A stretch of 64,000 bases of DNA, from positions 1-64,000 of the forward strand of contig JAVKKH010000002.1 of the NCBI GenBank assembly GCA_031296405.1, in the 5' to 3' direction. Under the pieces are notes generated by a model. That model saw only the letters and a list, made by a program, of their open reading frames with translations, did not search any database and was not told the DNA's origin. Both the position numbers and the translations under genes were made by a program. The stretch comes from Candidatus Tepidifontimicrobium thermophilum (GTDB lineage Bacteria > Sysuimicrobiota > Sysuimicrobiia > Sysuimicrobiales > Sysuimicrobiaceae). Shown piece after piece: positions 24,338-32,765 of the stretch. How positions within the stretch are numbered: the first letter of the stretch is position 1; each line of letters opens with the position of its first letter.

Positions 24338-25720
24338 TCAGTCCTCCCAAAACGGGGCCACCACGCCCCACCGGGACAGCACCCGGCGCAGCTCCAGCAT
24401 GGCGGTGTAGGTGGGCAGGCAGAACAGCACTCCGCCCGCGGGCGTGCGGTCCCGCGCCCGGCGGAGGCCGCGCGCCAGATCCCGCTCCACCGTGGTACGC
24501 TCCTCCGGCCAGCCCGCGTACTTCAGCCGCAGGGCCATGTCCTCCGCCCGCAGCCCGCTCACCGTCACGTGGGCGGCCAGCCCCTGCAGCCGTTCGAACT
24601 CCACGTCCCACAGCCACGACACGTCGCGGCCGTCCGCGGTGCGGTCGTTGATGGCCAGCAGCAGGGACCGGGGCTGCTCCCGCACCACCAGGCGGAGTAC
24701 CTCGTTGAAGCCCGCCGGGTTTTTCACCAGCAGGATCTGGAGCTCGATCCTGTCCCAGGTGAGCCGCTCGCCCCGTCCGAAAGCGGGCCGCACGGACTCC
24801 GCGGCCCGGCGCCAGACGTCAGCCGGCAGGTCCAGGGCCCGGCACGCGGCGGCGGCCGCCACCAGGTTGTAGACGTTGTACAGCCCGGGAAGCCCGCTGC
24901 GGACCACGAACCCCTCGCCGTCCCACCGGAGCAGCACCTCGGCACCCGAGGTCCCCACCAGCCTGACGCTCTCCGCGCGCACGGACGGTGCCGGCCGCGA
25001 CCACCCGCACGCCGGGCAGGCGTAGTGGCCCGCGTGGGACAGGAACACCACGGAGTACCGGTACGCGACGCCGCACCGGTAGCAGAAGCGGGCGTCCGCG
25101 GCCTCCTCCAGAGCCTCCCGGCCGGCAGACGCGTCCTCGATCCCGAAAGGCAGCGCTGCGGGGGCTAGCCGTGCCACATCCGCCACCTGGGGGTCGTCCG
25201 CGTTGTAGCACACCACCGCGGTGGGCTCGAGGCTCGCGAGAGCCCGGCGCCAGCCCTCCGCCACCCGCTCCACCTCCGCGTACCGGTCCAGCTGGTCGCG
25301 GAACAGGTTCGTGAGGACCAGGACGCGCGGGCGCACGACCGGCAGGACCGCCGGAAGGGTCGCCTCGTCCACCTCGAACACGGCTGCCTGCGCCCGGGGC
25401 CTCCCGCGGAGGTCGCTAGCCAGCGCCACGGAGGCCACCAGTCCCGCTTGCAGGTTCGCGCCGGCACGGTTCGACACGGTCCGGAGCCCCGCAACCTCCA
25501 GCGCCCGGGCCACGAGGCGCGCGGTGGTGGTCTTCCCGTTCGTCCCGCTGACCACCACTACCGGATCCAGTGTCCCGGTCAGTTCCTCCAGCACCCGGGG
25601 GAACAGCCACCGGGCCACCCTGCCCGGGAGCACCGTCCCGCCGCCCAGGCGGAGTACACGGGTTGCGCCCGCCACAGCCTTCGCAGCGGCCACCGCACCG
25701 GCGAGCCTGAACGCGGACAC
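24338..25720 (-). CDS. murT: Lipid II isoglutaminyl synthase, Mur-ligase subunit
   Basis: 460 residues. Mur ligase P-loop VVVVSGTNGKTTTARLVARA (about 53-72), a four-Cys zinc ribbon inside the central domain (FCYRCGVAYRY and HYACPACGWSR), DNLFR-type segment LTNLFRDQLDRYAEVERVAE and the MurT C-terminal domain (LLVKNPAGFNEVLRLV, LLLAINDRTADGRDVSWLWD). The Asp in DVSWLWD is part of the MurT triad. It acts on cytoplasmic-face lipid II. GTG start at 25720 has no strong ribosome-binding site, so the exact start is uncertain. Confidence 0.94.
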   Translation of the reverse strand: MSAFRLAGAVAAAKAVAGATRVLRLGGGTVLPGRVARWLFPRVLEELTGTLDPVVVVSGTNGKTTTARLVARALEVAGLRTVSNRAGANLQAGLVASVALASDLRGRPRAQAAVFEVDEATLPAVLPVVRPRVLVLTNLFRDQLDRYAEVERVAEGWRRALASLEPTAVVCYNADDPQVADVARLAPAALPFGIEDASAGREALEEAADARFCYRCGVAYRYSVVFLSHAGHYACPACGWSRPAPSVRAESVRLVGTSGAEVLLRWDGEGFVVRSGLPGLYNVYNLVAAAAACRALDLPADVWRRAAESVRPAFGRGERLTWDRIELQILLVKNPAGFNEVLRLVVREQPRSLLLAINDRTADGRDVSWLWDVEFERLQGLAAHVTVSGLRAEDMALRLKYAGWPEERTTVERDLARGLRRARDRTPAGGVLFCLPTYTAMLELRRVLSRWGVVAPFWED

Positions 25721-25777
25721 AGCATGGATAATCCTACGCCCGAAGCTGCCGCCGCGCGACGCGGGGTGTCCGAGGGC

Positions 25778-26578
25778 TCAGAAGTACCGCCGGGCTCCGA
25801 GGTAGCGGGCGCTGTAGTAAGGCTTGCTCAGGGGGTCGATGCGGACGCCTCCCCCTGCGGACGAGGCGTGGATGAACTGCCCCCCGCCCATGTAGATCCC
25901 CGCGTGGGACGCGCCGGGCGCGTACGTGGTGAAGAACACCAAGTCACCGGGCTGCAGCTGCGCGCGGGGGACCGGTCGGCCCGACCGGAACATCTCAAAG
26001 GAGGTCCGCGGAAGCTGAACGCCCATCCGGCTGAACACCGTGTACAGGAAGCCGGAGCAGTCGAACCCTCCCGGGCCTGTGCCTCCCCACCGGTACGGGA
26101 CACCCAGGAAGCGGCGCGCCAGGCTCACCAGGGCCAACCCACGGGACGAAACCGCACCGACCTGCCGGAGGCGCAGGGGCTGCTCCGGACCCGGGACCCG
26201 CAGCTCCTGCCCGACGCGGAGAACGTCCTCCTGTCCCATGCCGTTCGCGCGGGCCAGCTCCGCGGGGGTGGTCCCGTAACGTCGCGCCAGGCTCCACAAG
26301 GTGTCGCCGGGCTCCACCACGTGGACGCGGGCGGAGGCGGCCCCGCCTTGCCCTGGCCCGGGGACGGTAAGCCGGCGGCCCGCCTGAAGCCGGTGCGGGT
26401 CCGCAAGGCCGTTGAGCCTGACGAGCTCGTCCACCGTGGTCCCGAAACGCCGCGCGATGGAGTACAACGTGTCCCCTGGCTGGACCGTGTACTCGCGGGT
26501 CTGGGCCCCCGCGGCTGCTGCAACGCCCAGCACCGTCACGAAGGCCACCATCCACGCGGCCATGCGCTGGCGGGCCAT
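25778..26578 (-). CDS. Secreted LysM-LysM-NlpC/P60 cell-wall endopeptidase
   Basis: 266 residues. Signal peptide about 1-25 (MAAWMVAFVTVLGVAAAAGA, then QT). LysM 1 from EYTVQPGDTLYSIARRFGTT, LysM 2 from VHVVEPGDTLWSLARRYGTT, each about 45 residues, then an NlpC/P60 domain with catalytic Cys in GGFDCSGFLYTVF, His in ASHAGIYMGGGQFIHAS. It cleaves peptide bonds in peptidoglycan stems. GGAGGGATCCGG precedes the ATG and can be folded into a hairpin (26586-26608). Lies just upstream of murT, fitting a wall-maintenance neighbourhood. Confidence 0.93.
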   Translation of the reverse strand: MARQRMAAWMVAFVTVLGVAAAAGAQTREYTVQPGDTLYSIARRFGTTVDELVRLNGLADPHRLQAGRRLTVPGPGQGGAASARVHVVEPGDTLWSLARRYGTTPAELARANGMGQEDVLRVGQELRVPGPEQPLRLRQVGAVSSRGLALVSLARRFLGVPYRWGGTGPGGFDCSGFLYTVFSRMGVQLPRTSFEMFRSGRPVPRAQLQPGDLVFFTTYAPGASHAGIYMGGGQFIHASSAGGGVRIDPLSKPYYSARYLGARRYF

Positions 26579-26585
26579 CCGGATC

Positions 26586-26625
26586 CCTCCGAAAAACGCC
26601 GTCGGAAGTCCGGGCCCCTGCCCGG
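26586..26625 (-). promoter_or_regulatory. Structured leader of the LysM-NlpC/P60 gene with SD-sequestering hairpin
   Basis: On the minus strand, CTTCCGA pairs with TCGGAGG (26608-26586; seven pairs including one G-U), hiding the Shine-Dalgarno GGAGG. Immediately upstream CCGGGC-AGGG-GCCCGG forms a second perfect six-pair hairpin (26625-26610). Genes of this type are often under c-di-AMP (ydaO) riboswitch control, but I could not match the conserved core of that class, so the identity is open. Confidence 0.45.
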
Positions 26626-26736
26626 CAGCCAGAGGTATTTACCGCGGGATAGCCGCAATCCTGCCGGAATAGACTGCTGTTTTTGCGAACACGTGCTCGT
26701 GTAGGAGACACGCCCCGCTTCCCGAAAGAACTAGCC

Positions 26737-27471
26737 GTGGACTTTTCGGGCCGGACCGTACTCGTCACCGGTGCCAGCAGCGGGATCGGGGAGGCGTGTG
26801 CCGTGGCATTCGGGCGCCGCGGGGCAGCCGTGGTGGTGCACTACCGGTCCAACAGCTCCGGCGCGGAGCGCGTGGCGGCGCGGGTCGAGGAAGCCGGAGG
26901 CCGGGCCGCCGTCCTACAGGCGGACCTGCGGGAGGCAGCGGCCTGCGAGCGGCTGGTGGCCGAAACCGTAAGGACCTTCGGCCGGCTCGACGTGCTGGTG
27001 AACAACGCAGGGCTGGTGGACCGTACCGGGCTGTGGGAGGTCACGGAGGCCCTGTGGGACGAGCAGATGGACCTGCACGTGAAGGCCCCGTTTTTCCTCA
27101 GCCGCGCCGCGGCCCGGGTGATGCCGCAGGGGGGCTCCATCGTCAACGTGGGCTCCATGCGGGGCCTGCTGCCCGGTCCCGGTGCTCCCCACTACGCGGT
27201 CAGCAAGGCGGCGGTGCTCATGGTCACGCGATGCCTCGCCCACGCCTTGGCACCCAGGATCCGCGTCAACGCGGTGGCTCCCGGCTACACGGACACCCGC
27301 GTCCACGCCACCCGCAGCCCGGAGGACCGGCGACGGATCGAGGAGGAGATCCCCGTAGGGAGGTTCGCCACCCCCGAGGAGGTCGCCGAGGCGGTGGTAT
27401 TCCTGGCCTCCGACGAGGCCGGCTACATCACCGGGCAGACCCTGGTGGTCACGGGCGGCCTGGCCCTGTGA
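26737..27471 (+). CDS. Short-chain dehydrogenase/reductase (SDR)
   Basis: 244 residues from GTG 26737, which begins right at the Rossmann motif region (TVLVTGASSGIGEACAVAFG). Further SDR motifs: VLVNNAGLVDRTG (NNAG), IVNVGSMRGLLPGPGAPHYA with active-site Ser, then YAVSKAAV carrying the catalytic Tyr and Lys, and VAPGYTDTRV. C-terminal IPVGRFATPEEVAEAVVFLA and YITGQTLVVTGG are typical of FabG-like enzymes. NAD(P)-dependent; substrate unknown. An upstream TTG (26683) would add 18 residues without family support. Ends one base before the convergent DUF151 gene. Confidence 0.88.
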   Translation: MDFSGRTVLVTGASSGIGEACAVAFGRRGAAVVVHYRSNSSGAERVAARVEEAGGRAAVLQADLREAAACERLVAETVRTFGRLDVLVNNAGLVDRTGLWEVTEALWDEQMDLHVKAPFFLSRAAARVMPQGGSIVNVGSMRGLLPGPGAPHYAVSKAAVLMVTRCLAHALAPRIRVNAVAPGYTDTRVHATRSPEDRRRIEEEIPVGRFATPEEVAEAVVFLASDEAGYITGQTLVVTGGLAL

Positions 27472-27472
27472 C

Positions 27473-27949
27473 CTAGTGCAGCGACTTCCGGAAGTCCGCG
27501 GGCTTCACGGTCTCGAGGAAGCGGCGCCACTCCTCCATCTCCTCGTCGTCCGTGCCCTTGAGGGGGATCGCGTGGGCCGCCACCTTCTCGTCCACGAAGA
27601 TGGGCGCCTGCATCCGCAGCGCCAGCGCAATGGCGTCACTGGGCCGGGAGTCGATGGTGTGTTCTTTGCCCTCCCGCTTCAGGTGGATCTCCGCGTAGTA
27701 GGTCTGGTCCCGGACGTCACACACCACGATGCGGGTCAGGGACACCGACATCTCCTGCAGGATGGACCGCATCAGGTCATGGGTCATGGGCCGGGGCGGG
27801 GTGACCCCCTGCAGCTGCAGGGCGATGGCCTGGGCCTCCGCCGCCCCCACCCAGATGGGCAGGGCCATCCGCTCGTCGGTGTCCGTGAGCAGCACCACAG
27901 GGTTCATGTGCTGGTCCATCGCCACGCCCTTCACCTTCATCCGGATCAC
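27473..27949 (-). CDS. Bifunctional nuclease family (DUF151) protein
   Basis: 158 residues from GTG 27949 (AGAAGGGGG upstream). It carries VVLLTDTDERMALPIWVGAA, EAQAIALQLQGVTPPRPMTH, DLMRSILQEM and IDSRPSDAIALALRMQAPIF, the strongly conserved signature of the DUF151 family. Some plant and bacterial members show RNase/DNase activity; the in vivo role is unclear. Monocistronic, with its own extended -10 promoter at 28022-28030. Confidence 0.92.
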   Translation of the reverse strand: MIRMKVKGVAMDQHMNPVVLLTDTDERMALPIWVGAAEAQAIALQLQGVTPPRPMTHDLMRSILQEMSVSLTRIVVCDVRDQTYYAEIHLKREGKEHTIDSRPSDAIALALRMQAPIFVDEKVAAHAIPLKGTDDEEMEEWRRFLETVKPADFRKSLH

Positions 27950-28021
27950 GGCGATACCCCCTTCTGCGCTGCTCCCCACCCGGCGCCCGCAAGTCGCGCC
28001 GTGGCCTAGGACTTCGGCCCC

Positions 28022-28030
28022 ATTATAGCA
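28022..28030 (-). promoter_or_regulatory. Extended -10 promoter of the DUF151 gene
   Basis: TGCTATAAT on the minus strand: a perfect TATAAT with the TGn extension. No good -35 is present, as is common with extended -10 promoters. Predicted leader about 66 bases to the GTG at 27949. Confidence 0.7.
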
Positions 28031-28049
28031 CCCGACCCCCGAAGCCCCC

Positions 28050-29204
28050 TCAAGCAGTGGACAGCCCGCGCCGGTCGAAGGTGTACAGCTTGCCGTTCGC
28101 CCGCAGCCGCACGGGGTGCTTCCACAGGCCGTGCACCGCCTTCAGGTACAGGGCGATGCGCCGGGGGTCCAGCTTGCGCCCTTCCTCCACGTGCACCAGG
28201 ACCAGGTCCCGGGGGTGGTCGGGATCCTCCACCTCCACCCGCGGTTCGCCCCGGTACAGCTTCTGTTCGATGAGCATCTCCTTCACCGCGTCCACCTGGG
28301 TGTTCCGGCTGCGGTCCCGCGGGTCGTACACGAACAGGTCCAGCCGGTCCACCAGGTCCTGAGTCAAGGTCTCGTCGATGAGCCGGACGTCCTCGTAGTA
28401 CCGCCGGGCCGCCAGGGCCCCCTCGAAACCCCTTCGGCGGCGGATCGCCCCGAACAGGGCGTAGCCGAGGGTGTAGGGCGTGGGGCGCGCGCACAGGTGC
28501 ACGCAGACCTCCGCCCACTCCCGCGCGGTGAGGAGCTCCCGCAGGAGCGTGGCTTCCACGAAGGTCGCCCAACCCTCGTTGGTGATGTGGGTCCTCTGGA
28601 TCAGGTCGAAGTACTCCGCCTCCTCTCGGATCGCCTGCAGCACCTCCCGCTCGTACGGCTCCAGGGGCGCGTGCTCCTCCAGGAAGTACACCAGCCGCTT
28701 ACGCCGGCGGGCCGGATCCCGTTCGAACGCGTTCACGCTGGCGGCCACCGTCAGGCAGCTGTCCAACAGGGCCTCCACCGTCTCGCGCCCGTAGCGGGCC
28801 TCGTACGCCCGGAAGGTGCGGGCGTGGCGCTCCGCCTCGTTCAGCATGTTCTTGTTGGACTTCTGGAACCAGTGGTTGTTGGCGAAGAAGTCCGCGTGGC
28901 CGTACACGTGGGCGATCACCAACACGTTCTGCAGGTAGGTGTTGGACCGCCGCAGGAAGGCGTACGCGGGGCGGCTGTTCAGGACGAGCTCCAGGATGCT
29001 GAGCAGGGACTTGTCCTGCTGCAGCCGGATCTCCTTGTAGGCCCCGCCCCAGTACCAGTGCACGAACCGGTTCGGCAGCCCCATGCTGGCCACCTCGGCG
29101 ATCTCCTCGGCCTCGCTCATCCGGAAGACCACCGGGTCCCAGCGCAGCCCCAGCTGGCGGGCTAGTTCCTCCACCCGCGCGATGACCGCCTCGTACTCCC
29201 GCAC
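28050..29204 (-). CDS. spoVR: SpoVR family protein
   Basis: 384 residues from GTG 29204 (GGGGGAGG upstream). N-terminal part has VARMSEAEEI-like segment RMSEAEEIAEVASMGLPNRF, VHWYWGGAYKEIRLQQDKS, VIAHVYGHADFFANNHWF and RTFRAYEARYG; the middle has LIQRTHITNEGWATFVEATL. SpoVR is needed for spore cortex in Bacillus but the family is widespread in non-sporulators, nearly always with PrkA and YhbH as here. Its start lies 43 bases inside the yhbH gene, so translation of the two is interlocked. Molecular function unknown. Confidence 0.92.
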   Translation of the reverse strand: MREYEAVIARVEELARQLGLRWDPVVFRMSEAEEIAEVASMGLPNRFVHWYWGGAYKEIRLQQDKSLLSILELVLNSRPAYAFLRRSNTYLQNVLVIAHVYGHADFFANNHWFQKSNKNMLNEAERHARTFRAYEARYGRETVEALLDSCLTVAASVNAFERDPARRRKRLVYFLEEHAPLEPYEREVLQAIREEAEYFDLIQRTHITNEGWATFVEATLLRELLTAREWAEVCVHLCARPTPYTLGYALFGAIRRRRGFEGALAARRYYEDVRLIDETLTQDLVDRLDLFVYDPRDRSRNTQVDAVKEMLIEQKLYRGEPRVEVEDPDHPRDLVLVHVEEGRKLDPRRIALYLKAVHGLWKHPVRLRANGKLYTFDRRGLSTA

Positions 29205-30313
29205 CCTCTGCCTCCCCCGTCCACCCGAGTGAGGAACTCCCGGAGGGCCTCCCGCACCGAGTCCAGATCCACCAGGTTTGCGAAGGTGGCGTTGGGCCGC
29301 CGCCGCGCCACCTCCTGCACGTACTCGCTGAACCCACCGACCCCCCGGCTGCCCGGGTTCACGTGCCCGTAGCACACCAGGTCGAACCGGTCCAGGGCCT
29401 CCTCGTACTTCCGCTTGGCCAGCTCGAAGTCCCCGCTGCTGGTCTCGCCGTCCGTGAACAGGAACAGGTAGGTGTCGTACTCCGACACCCCCTCCAGCAT
29501 CTCCATGGCCTTCTCGAACCCCGACGAGATGTGGGTCCCCCCGCTGCTCTCCACCGAGAAGAACTCCTCCCGGGTCTTCTCCTCCGCCACGTCCTGGAAG
29601 ACCACGTAGCGCCGGAGGTTGGTGGGGTACCGCCGTTCCAGGGCGTACCACAGGAGGAAGATGGTCTTGCGGACCAGCGCCAGGTAGTCCCCCCGCATGG
29701 ACCCGGAGATGTCCAGCACGTAGACCTCCAGGGAGCGGTGGTTGCGGGCCGCCCGGGGGTCTTCGACGAAGTACCACCCGTCCTGCCGCACGTCCACGTC
29801 GTAGTCCAAGACCCCCCGCTCCCGCACGTTGCGCATCAGGCTCGCCAGCAACGTCTCCTCCAGGTTCAGGTCCGCGGACAGGCCGATCCGGTCCAGGTCG
29901 TCCAGCTCCGGCAGGTCCTCCGTCTCCACCTCCCCGCCCCGCGGGACCCGCTGGAGGGCCGGCAGCTCCAGTTCCTCCAGCAACACCTCCTGCGCCAGCC
30001 GCACGAACTCGTCGAAGTCCAGCTCTACCCGCACCTCCGGCCCGTGGTGGTCGCCGCCCAGCAAGCCCCCCACGGCCTGGGCCCCCTCGTCCCCGCCCCC
30101 GCCCCGACCGGACCCGCCCGCCCCCTGAGCCAGGTACGCTTCGTCGTCCCCGTATCGCAGGGTGGGCAGGTCCAGGGTGGACAGCTGGGTCTTCACCTTG
30201 CCGTCCACCACCAGCTCCTTCTGCTGGATCAGCTCGTGGAGGTTCTGCTTCAGGTACGTCCGGAGAAGCTCGTCGTGCTTGTGCTGGGCGATGCGCCCCC
30301 GGTGGATCCGCAT
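29162..30313 (-). CDS. yhbH: YhbH/YeaH-type DUF444 protein with von Willebrand A fold
   Basis: 383 residues. Basic N-terminus (MRIHRGRIAQHKHDELLRTY), a Gly-rich linker around residue 65-85, and a C-terminal vWA domain with MIDAS motif YVLDISGSMRGDYLALVRKT, then VSSGGTHISSGFEKAMEM-like SSGGTHISSGFEKAMEMLEG and FLFTDGETSSGDFELAKRK. Central gene of the prkA-yhbH-spoVR cluster. The last 14 codons (ending RRSSRGWRN) overlap the spoVR start and look like a run-on tail beyond the usual family end. Confidence 0.92.
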   Translation of the reverse strand: MRIHRGRIAQHKHDELLRTYLKQNLHELIQQKELVVDGKVKTQLSTLDLPTLRYGDDEAYLAQGAGGSGRGGGGDEGAQAVGGLLGGDHHGPEVRVELDFDEFVRLAQEVLLEELELPALQRVPRGGEVETEDLPELDDLDRIGLSADLNLEETLLASLMRNVRERGVLDYDVDVRQDGWYFVEDPRAARNHRSLEVYVLDISGSMRGDYLALVRKTIFLLWYALERRYPTNLRRYVVFQDVAEEKTREEFFSVESSGGTHISSGFEKAMEMLEGVSEYDTYLFLFTDGETSSGDFELAKRKYEEALDRFDLVCYGHVNPGSRGVGGFSEYVQEVARRRPNATFANLVDLDSVREALREFLTRVDGGGRGCGSTRRSSRGWRN

Positions 30314-30320
30314 GACCCCC

Positions 30321-31982
30321 TCACACGCTCCGCCCGAGGATCCGGAACAGGCTGCGGGCGCACACCTCGCAGTACCCGTGCTCCGAGAGCGCGCTGCGGT
30401 ACAGCACCTCCAGCAGTTCCCGGCTGGTGGGGTCCAGGTCGTCCGTCTTGTCGTACAGCCGGAGGCAGTTCTTGATCTTGTTGAACACCACCTCGTTGAT
30501 CACGGGGCGGAGGTGCTCGTTCTCCGTGTAGGGCATCTCCCACAGCTCCTCGTACCGCTCCGCCAGGACGTTCTGGAAGGCCACCCGCCCCTGCCGGCTG
30601 ATCTGCCGCTTGTGGACCAGGATCCCCTCCACCTCGTCCACCAGCTCCTTCTCCCGCTCCGCCAGGGGCTCGCCCACCACGCTCCGGCGCACCGCGTCCA
30701 GGTAGTTCCGGTACAGGTTCTGGCCGTAGTCGAAGAAGTGCTCCGGTACGATCCGCTCCACGATCAGGCAGACCTTCTCGTGGACGAACTCCATCTTCGT
30801 CTCCTCGAACTGCCGGAGCAGTTCCTTCAGGTTCAGGTCCTTCAGGGACTGGTGCTCGAAGGTCCGCTCGATGGCCTCGCTCAGCACCTCCAGGTCCAGG
30901 CACCGGTCCGCCCGCACGTAGGCGGTGGAGAACGCGTCCTCGAAGAACCGCGGGCTCAGCCCCTTCATCCCGCCGGAGTCCGCGCGCGTCTTGAGGGCGT
31001 AGCGGGCTGCCAGCTCGTACACGTCCTGGGGCGCGTGCTTGCGTTCCCCCCGGACCCGGTTCGCCCGCTCCACCAGCTGCCGGTAGATCTCCATCTCCCC
31101 CGCCAGGTCCAGGTTGTACGGAAAGTCGATCTTGTGGATCCGGCCCCGGAGGGGTTCCATGATGTCCTCGGACAGGAACACGTTGTACTCCGGGTAGTTG
31201 GAGTGACCGATGACCACGCAGTCCACGTGAACCGTGGGGAAGTTGGCGAGGTCGATCCGCTTGGACTGGATGAGCTCCAGCAGCAGGGACAGTAGCTGGC
31301 GGCGGCTCTTGAACACCTCCGTCCAGTCCAGGATCCCCCGGTTGGCCCAGATGATCTTCCCCTCGAAGTCGTAGGCGTCGGGGTCGTAGGTGGACCCCCG
31401 CTCCTTCAGCATGGCGAAGTTGATGTTGCCCACGAAGTTCGTGATGTCCTCGCGGCGGAGGTCCGTGGGCGTGTGTTTGGCGATCCCCACCTTCTTCCGC
31501 GCGGACAGCTCGATCCGCTGCACCGGGACGTGCTCCCAGCCCCCGTGGCGATGGATGAGCCGGTCGCACACCGGACACGGCACGGCCTCCTCGTGCCAGT
31601 GGAAGCCCCGGGCCCGCAGCACCTCCTGGGGGACCAGGTCGAAGGGGTGCTGGTGGAACGGACACCCCTCCACCGCGTAGATGCGGCCCGCCTCCGTACG
31701 GGAGTACTCCTCCAACGCCCGCTTGAGCTTGTCCACGGTCATGCTCTTCCCGGACCCCTGGGGCCCCACCAGGAGCAGCAGCCGGCGTTCCATGGCCATG
31801 GAGTGGGCCCGGAAGAAGTTCACGATGTCCTCCAGCTGGCGGCGCATCCCGTAGATCCCCTCGAACACCTTCTCCGGGCCGAAGTACTCGAGCATGTCCG
31901 CGATGTAGTGGTGCGTGGTGCGGGTCAGGCGGTCGTCGTGCGCCGCCGCCTGCAGGTAGGCCCCCACGGTCCGGATCTCCAT
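30321..31982 (-). CDS. prkA: PrkA family serine protein kinase / AAA-type ATPase
   Basis: 553 residues. N-terminal AAA domain with Walker A LLLLVGPQGSGKSMTVDKLK (about 68-87) and zinc-like Cys pair VPCPVCDRLIHRHGG; YDFEGKIIWANRGILDWTEV and VVIGHSNYPEYNVFLSE are diagnostic. The C-terminal PrkA domain includes KDLNLKELLRQFEETKMEFV and NEHLRPVINEVVFNKIKNC. Reported as a serine kinase and, in Bacillus, as an AAA+ protease-like factor in stationary phase. First gene of the operon, under the promoter at 32064-32092. Confidence 0.94.
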   Translation of the reverse strand: MEIRTVGAYLQAAAHDDRLTRTTHHYIADMLEYFGPEKVFEGIYGMRRQLEDIVNFFRAHSMAMERRLLLLVGPQGSGKSMTVDKLKRALEEYSRTEAGRIYAVEGCPFHQHPFDLVPQEVLRARGFHWHEEAVPCPVCDRLIHRHGGWEHVPVQRIELSARKKVGIAKHTPTDLRREDITNFVGNINFAMLKERGSTYDPDAYDFEGKIIWANRGILDWTEVFKSRRQLLSLLLELIQSKRIDLANFPTVHVDCVVIGHSNYPEYNVFLSEDIMEPLRGRIHKIDFPYNLDLAGEMEIYRQLVERANRVRGERKHAPQDVYELAARYALKTRADSGGMKGLSPRFFEDAFSTAYVRADRCLDLEVLSEAIERTFEHQSLKDLNLKELLRQFEETKMEFVHEKVCLIVERIVPEHFFDYGQNLYRNYLDAVRRSVVGEPLAEREKELVDEVEGILVHKRQISRQGRVAFQNVLAERYEELWEMPYTENEHLRPVINEVVFNKIKNCLRLYDKTDDLDPTSRELLEVLYRSALSEHGYCEVCARSLFRILGRSV

Positions 31983-32328
31983 CGCCCTCGCGACTCCCCC
32001 AAACCCCTAGATCGGCAGGCCCTTGCGGTCCTTGAACCGGCACGGGCCACGTGCTTTGCCGCAAGTATGGGCGAGGGCGGTAGGGGTGTCAAAACGTCCC
32101 GCCGCGGGCTTCGGCGCCGGCTGCGCCGTGGGAGCGCGCTACAGGTCGCCCCGAAGGGGAGATCGCCCACCACGCCAGATCCCGCGCGCCGTTGACCCGC
32201 CAGGGGTCTGGGCCGGGCCCAAGTGCAGCGGTGGCTCCCATGGTGCACGGCATCGAAAGCGTGCGGTATCGTATTGGTGTTGCCTCGCCCGAGGGAGGGA
32301 GGGCACAGTCCGACGAGGCAGGAGGTTC
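31983..32328. other. Divergent intergenic region between prkA and the heme operon
   Basis: 346 bases without a gene. It holds the strong prkA promoter (32064-32092). On the plus side no convincing promoter could be placed for the HTH gene: TTGACC at 32192-32197 lacks a -10, and TATCGT at 32267-32272 lacks a -35. A weak hairpin CCCC-GAA-GGGG lies near 32145-32160. No coding potential was recognised on either strand. Confidence 0.6.
32064..32092 (-). promoter_or_regulatory. Sigma-A type promoter of prkA-yhbH-spoVR
   Basis: TTGACA (32092-32087), 17-base spacer, CATACT (32069-32064) on the minus strand, giving a leader of about 75 bases. The consensus quality suggests vegetative rather than sporulation-sigma control. 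Confidence 0.8.
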
Positions 32329-32742
32329 ATGGTGTCGTCCATCCTGGAGATGACGGTGGAGATCGTGAAGGCGCAGGCGGCGCAGCGGAGGATGGGGCCT
32401 CGGGAGATCGAGGAAGCCATCCGGCGTACCGCCGCGGCCCTGCGGGCGGTGGCGGACACGGGCCCTGTGACGCAGCCCCCGGCACCGGCTGAGGCCCCGG
32501 CCAACTGGATCCGCGCGGAGGAGGCCGCCCGGCGCCTCGGGGTGAGCCGCCTGACGGTGTACAAGTACATCCGGCAGGGTAAGCTGCCCGCCACGCGGCA
32601 GGGACGGTCCTACGCGGTCCGGACGGAGGACGTGGCGGCGCTCCGCAGGGGCCTGCGCCGCCGGGGGCGTCCGGCGGTGCGGGCCCGCCGCAGTCCCCGG
32701 CCTAGCGCATCCCGGCGGCGCCGGGCCGCGCGCCGTGCGTAA
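32329..32742 (+). CDS. Excisionase-type HTH protein with MucR/Ros-like N-terminal helix
   Basis: 137 residues. ATG 32329 follows AGGAGG closely. Residues 5-40 (ILEMTVEIVKAQAAQRRMGP then REIEEAIRRTAAALRAVA) resemble the oligomerising N-terminus of MucR/Ros regulators, then a Pro-rich linker, then a MerR/excisionase HTH (WIRAEEAARRLGVSRLTVYK, YIRQGKLPATRQGRSYAVRT) and a very basic Arg-rich tail that probably adds nonspecific DNA binding. It lies 23 bases ahead of hemQ and is likely co-transcribed, so it may regulate the heme operon. The MucR likeness is my own pattern judgement. Confidence 0.8.
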   Translation: MVSSILEMTVEIVKAQAAQRRMGPREIEEAIRRTAAALRAVADTGPVTQPPAPAEAPANWIRAEEAARRLGVSRLTVYKYIRQGKLPATRQGRSYAVRTEDVAALRRGLRRRGRPAVRARRSPRPSASRRRRAARRA

Positions 32743-32765
32743 AGCCGCTCCCTAGCGCTCGGGGG

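Noticed and set aside
26579-26682. Definite c-di-AMP (ydaO) riboswitch for the NlpC/P60 gene
   Set aside because: The gene type fits, but the conserved motifs of that class were not recognised in the leader.
32192-32220. Promoter for the heme operon at TTGACC
   Set aside because: No acceptable -10 hexamer occurs 16-18 bases downstream (sequence there is GGGCCC-like).
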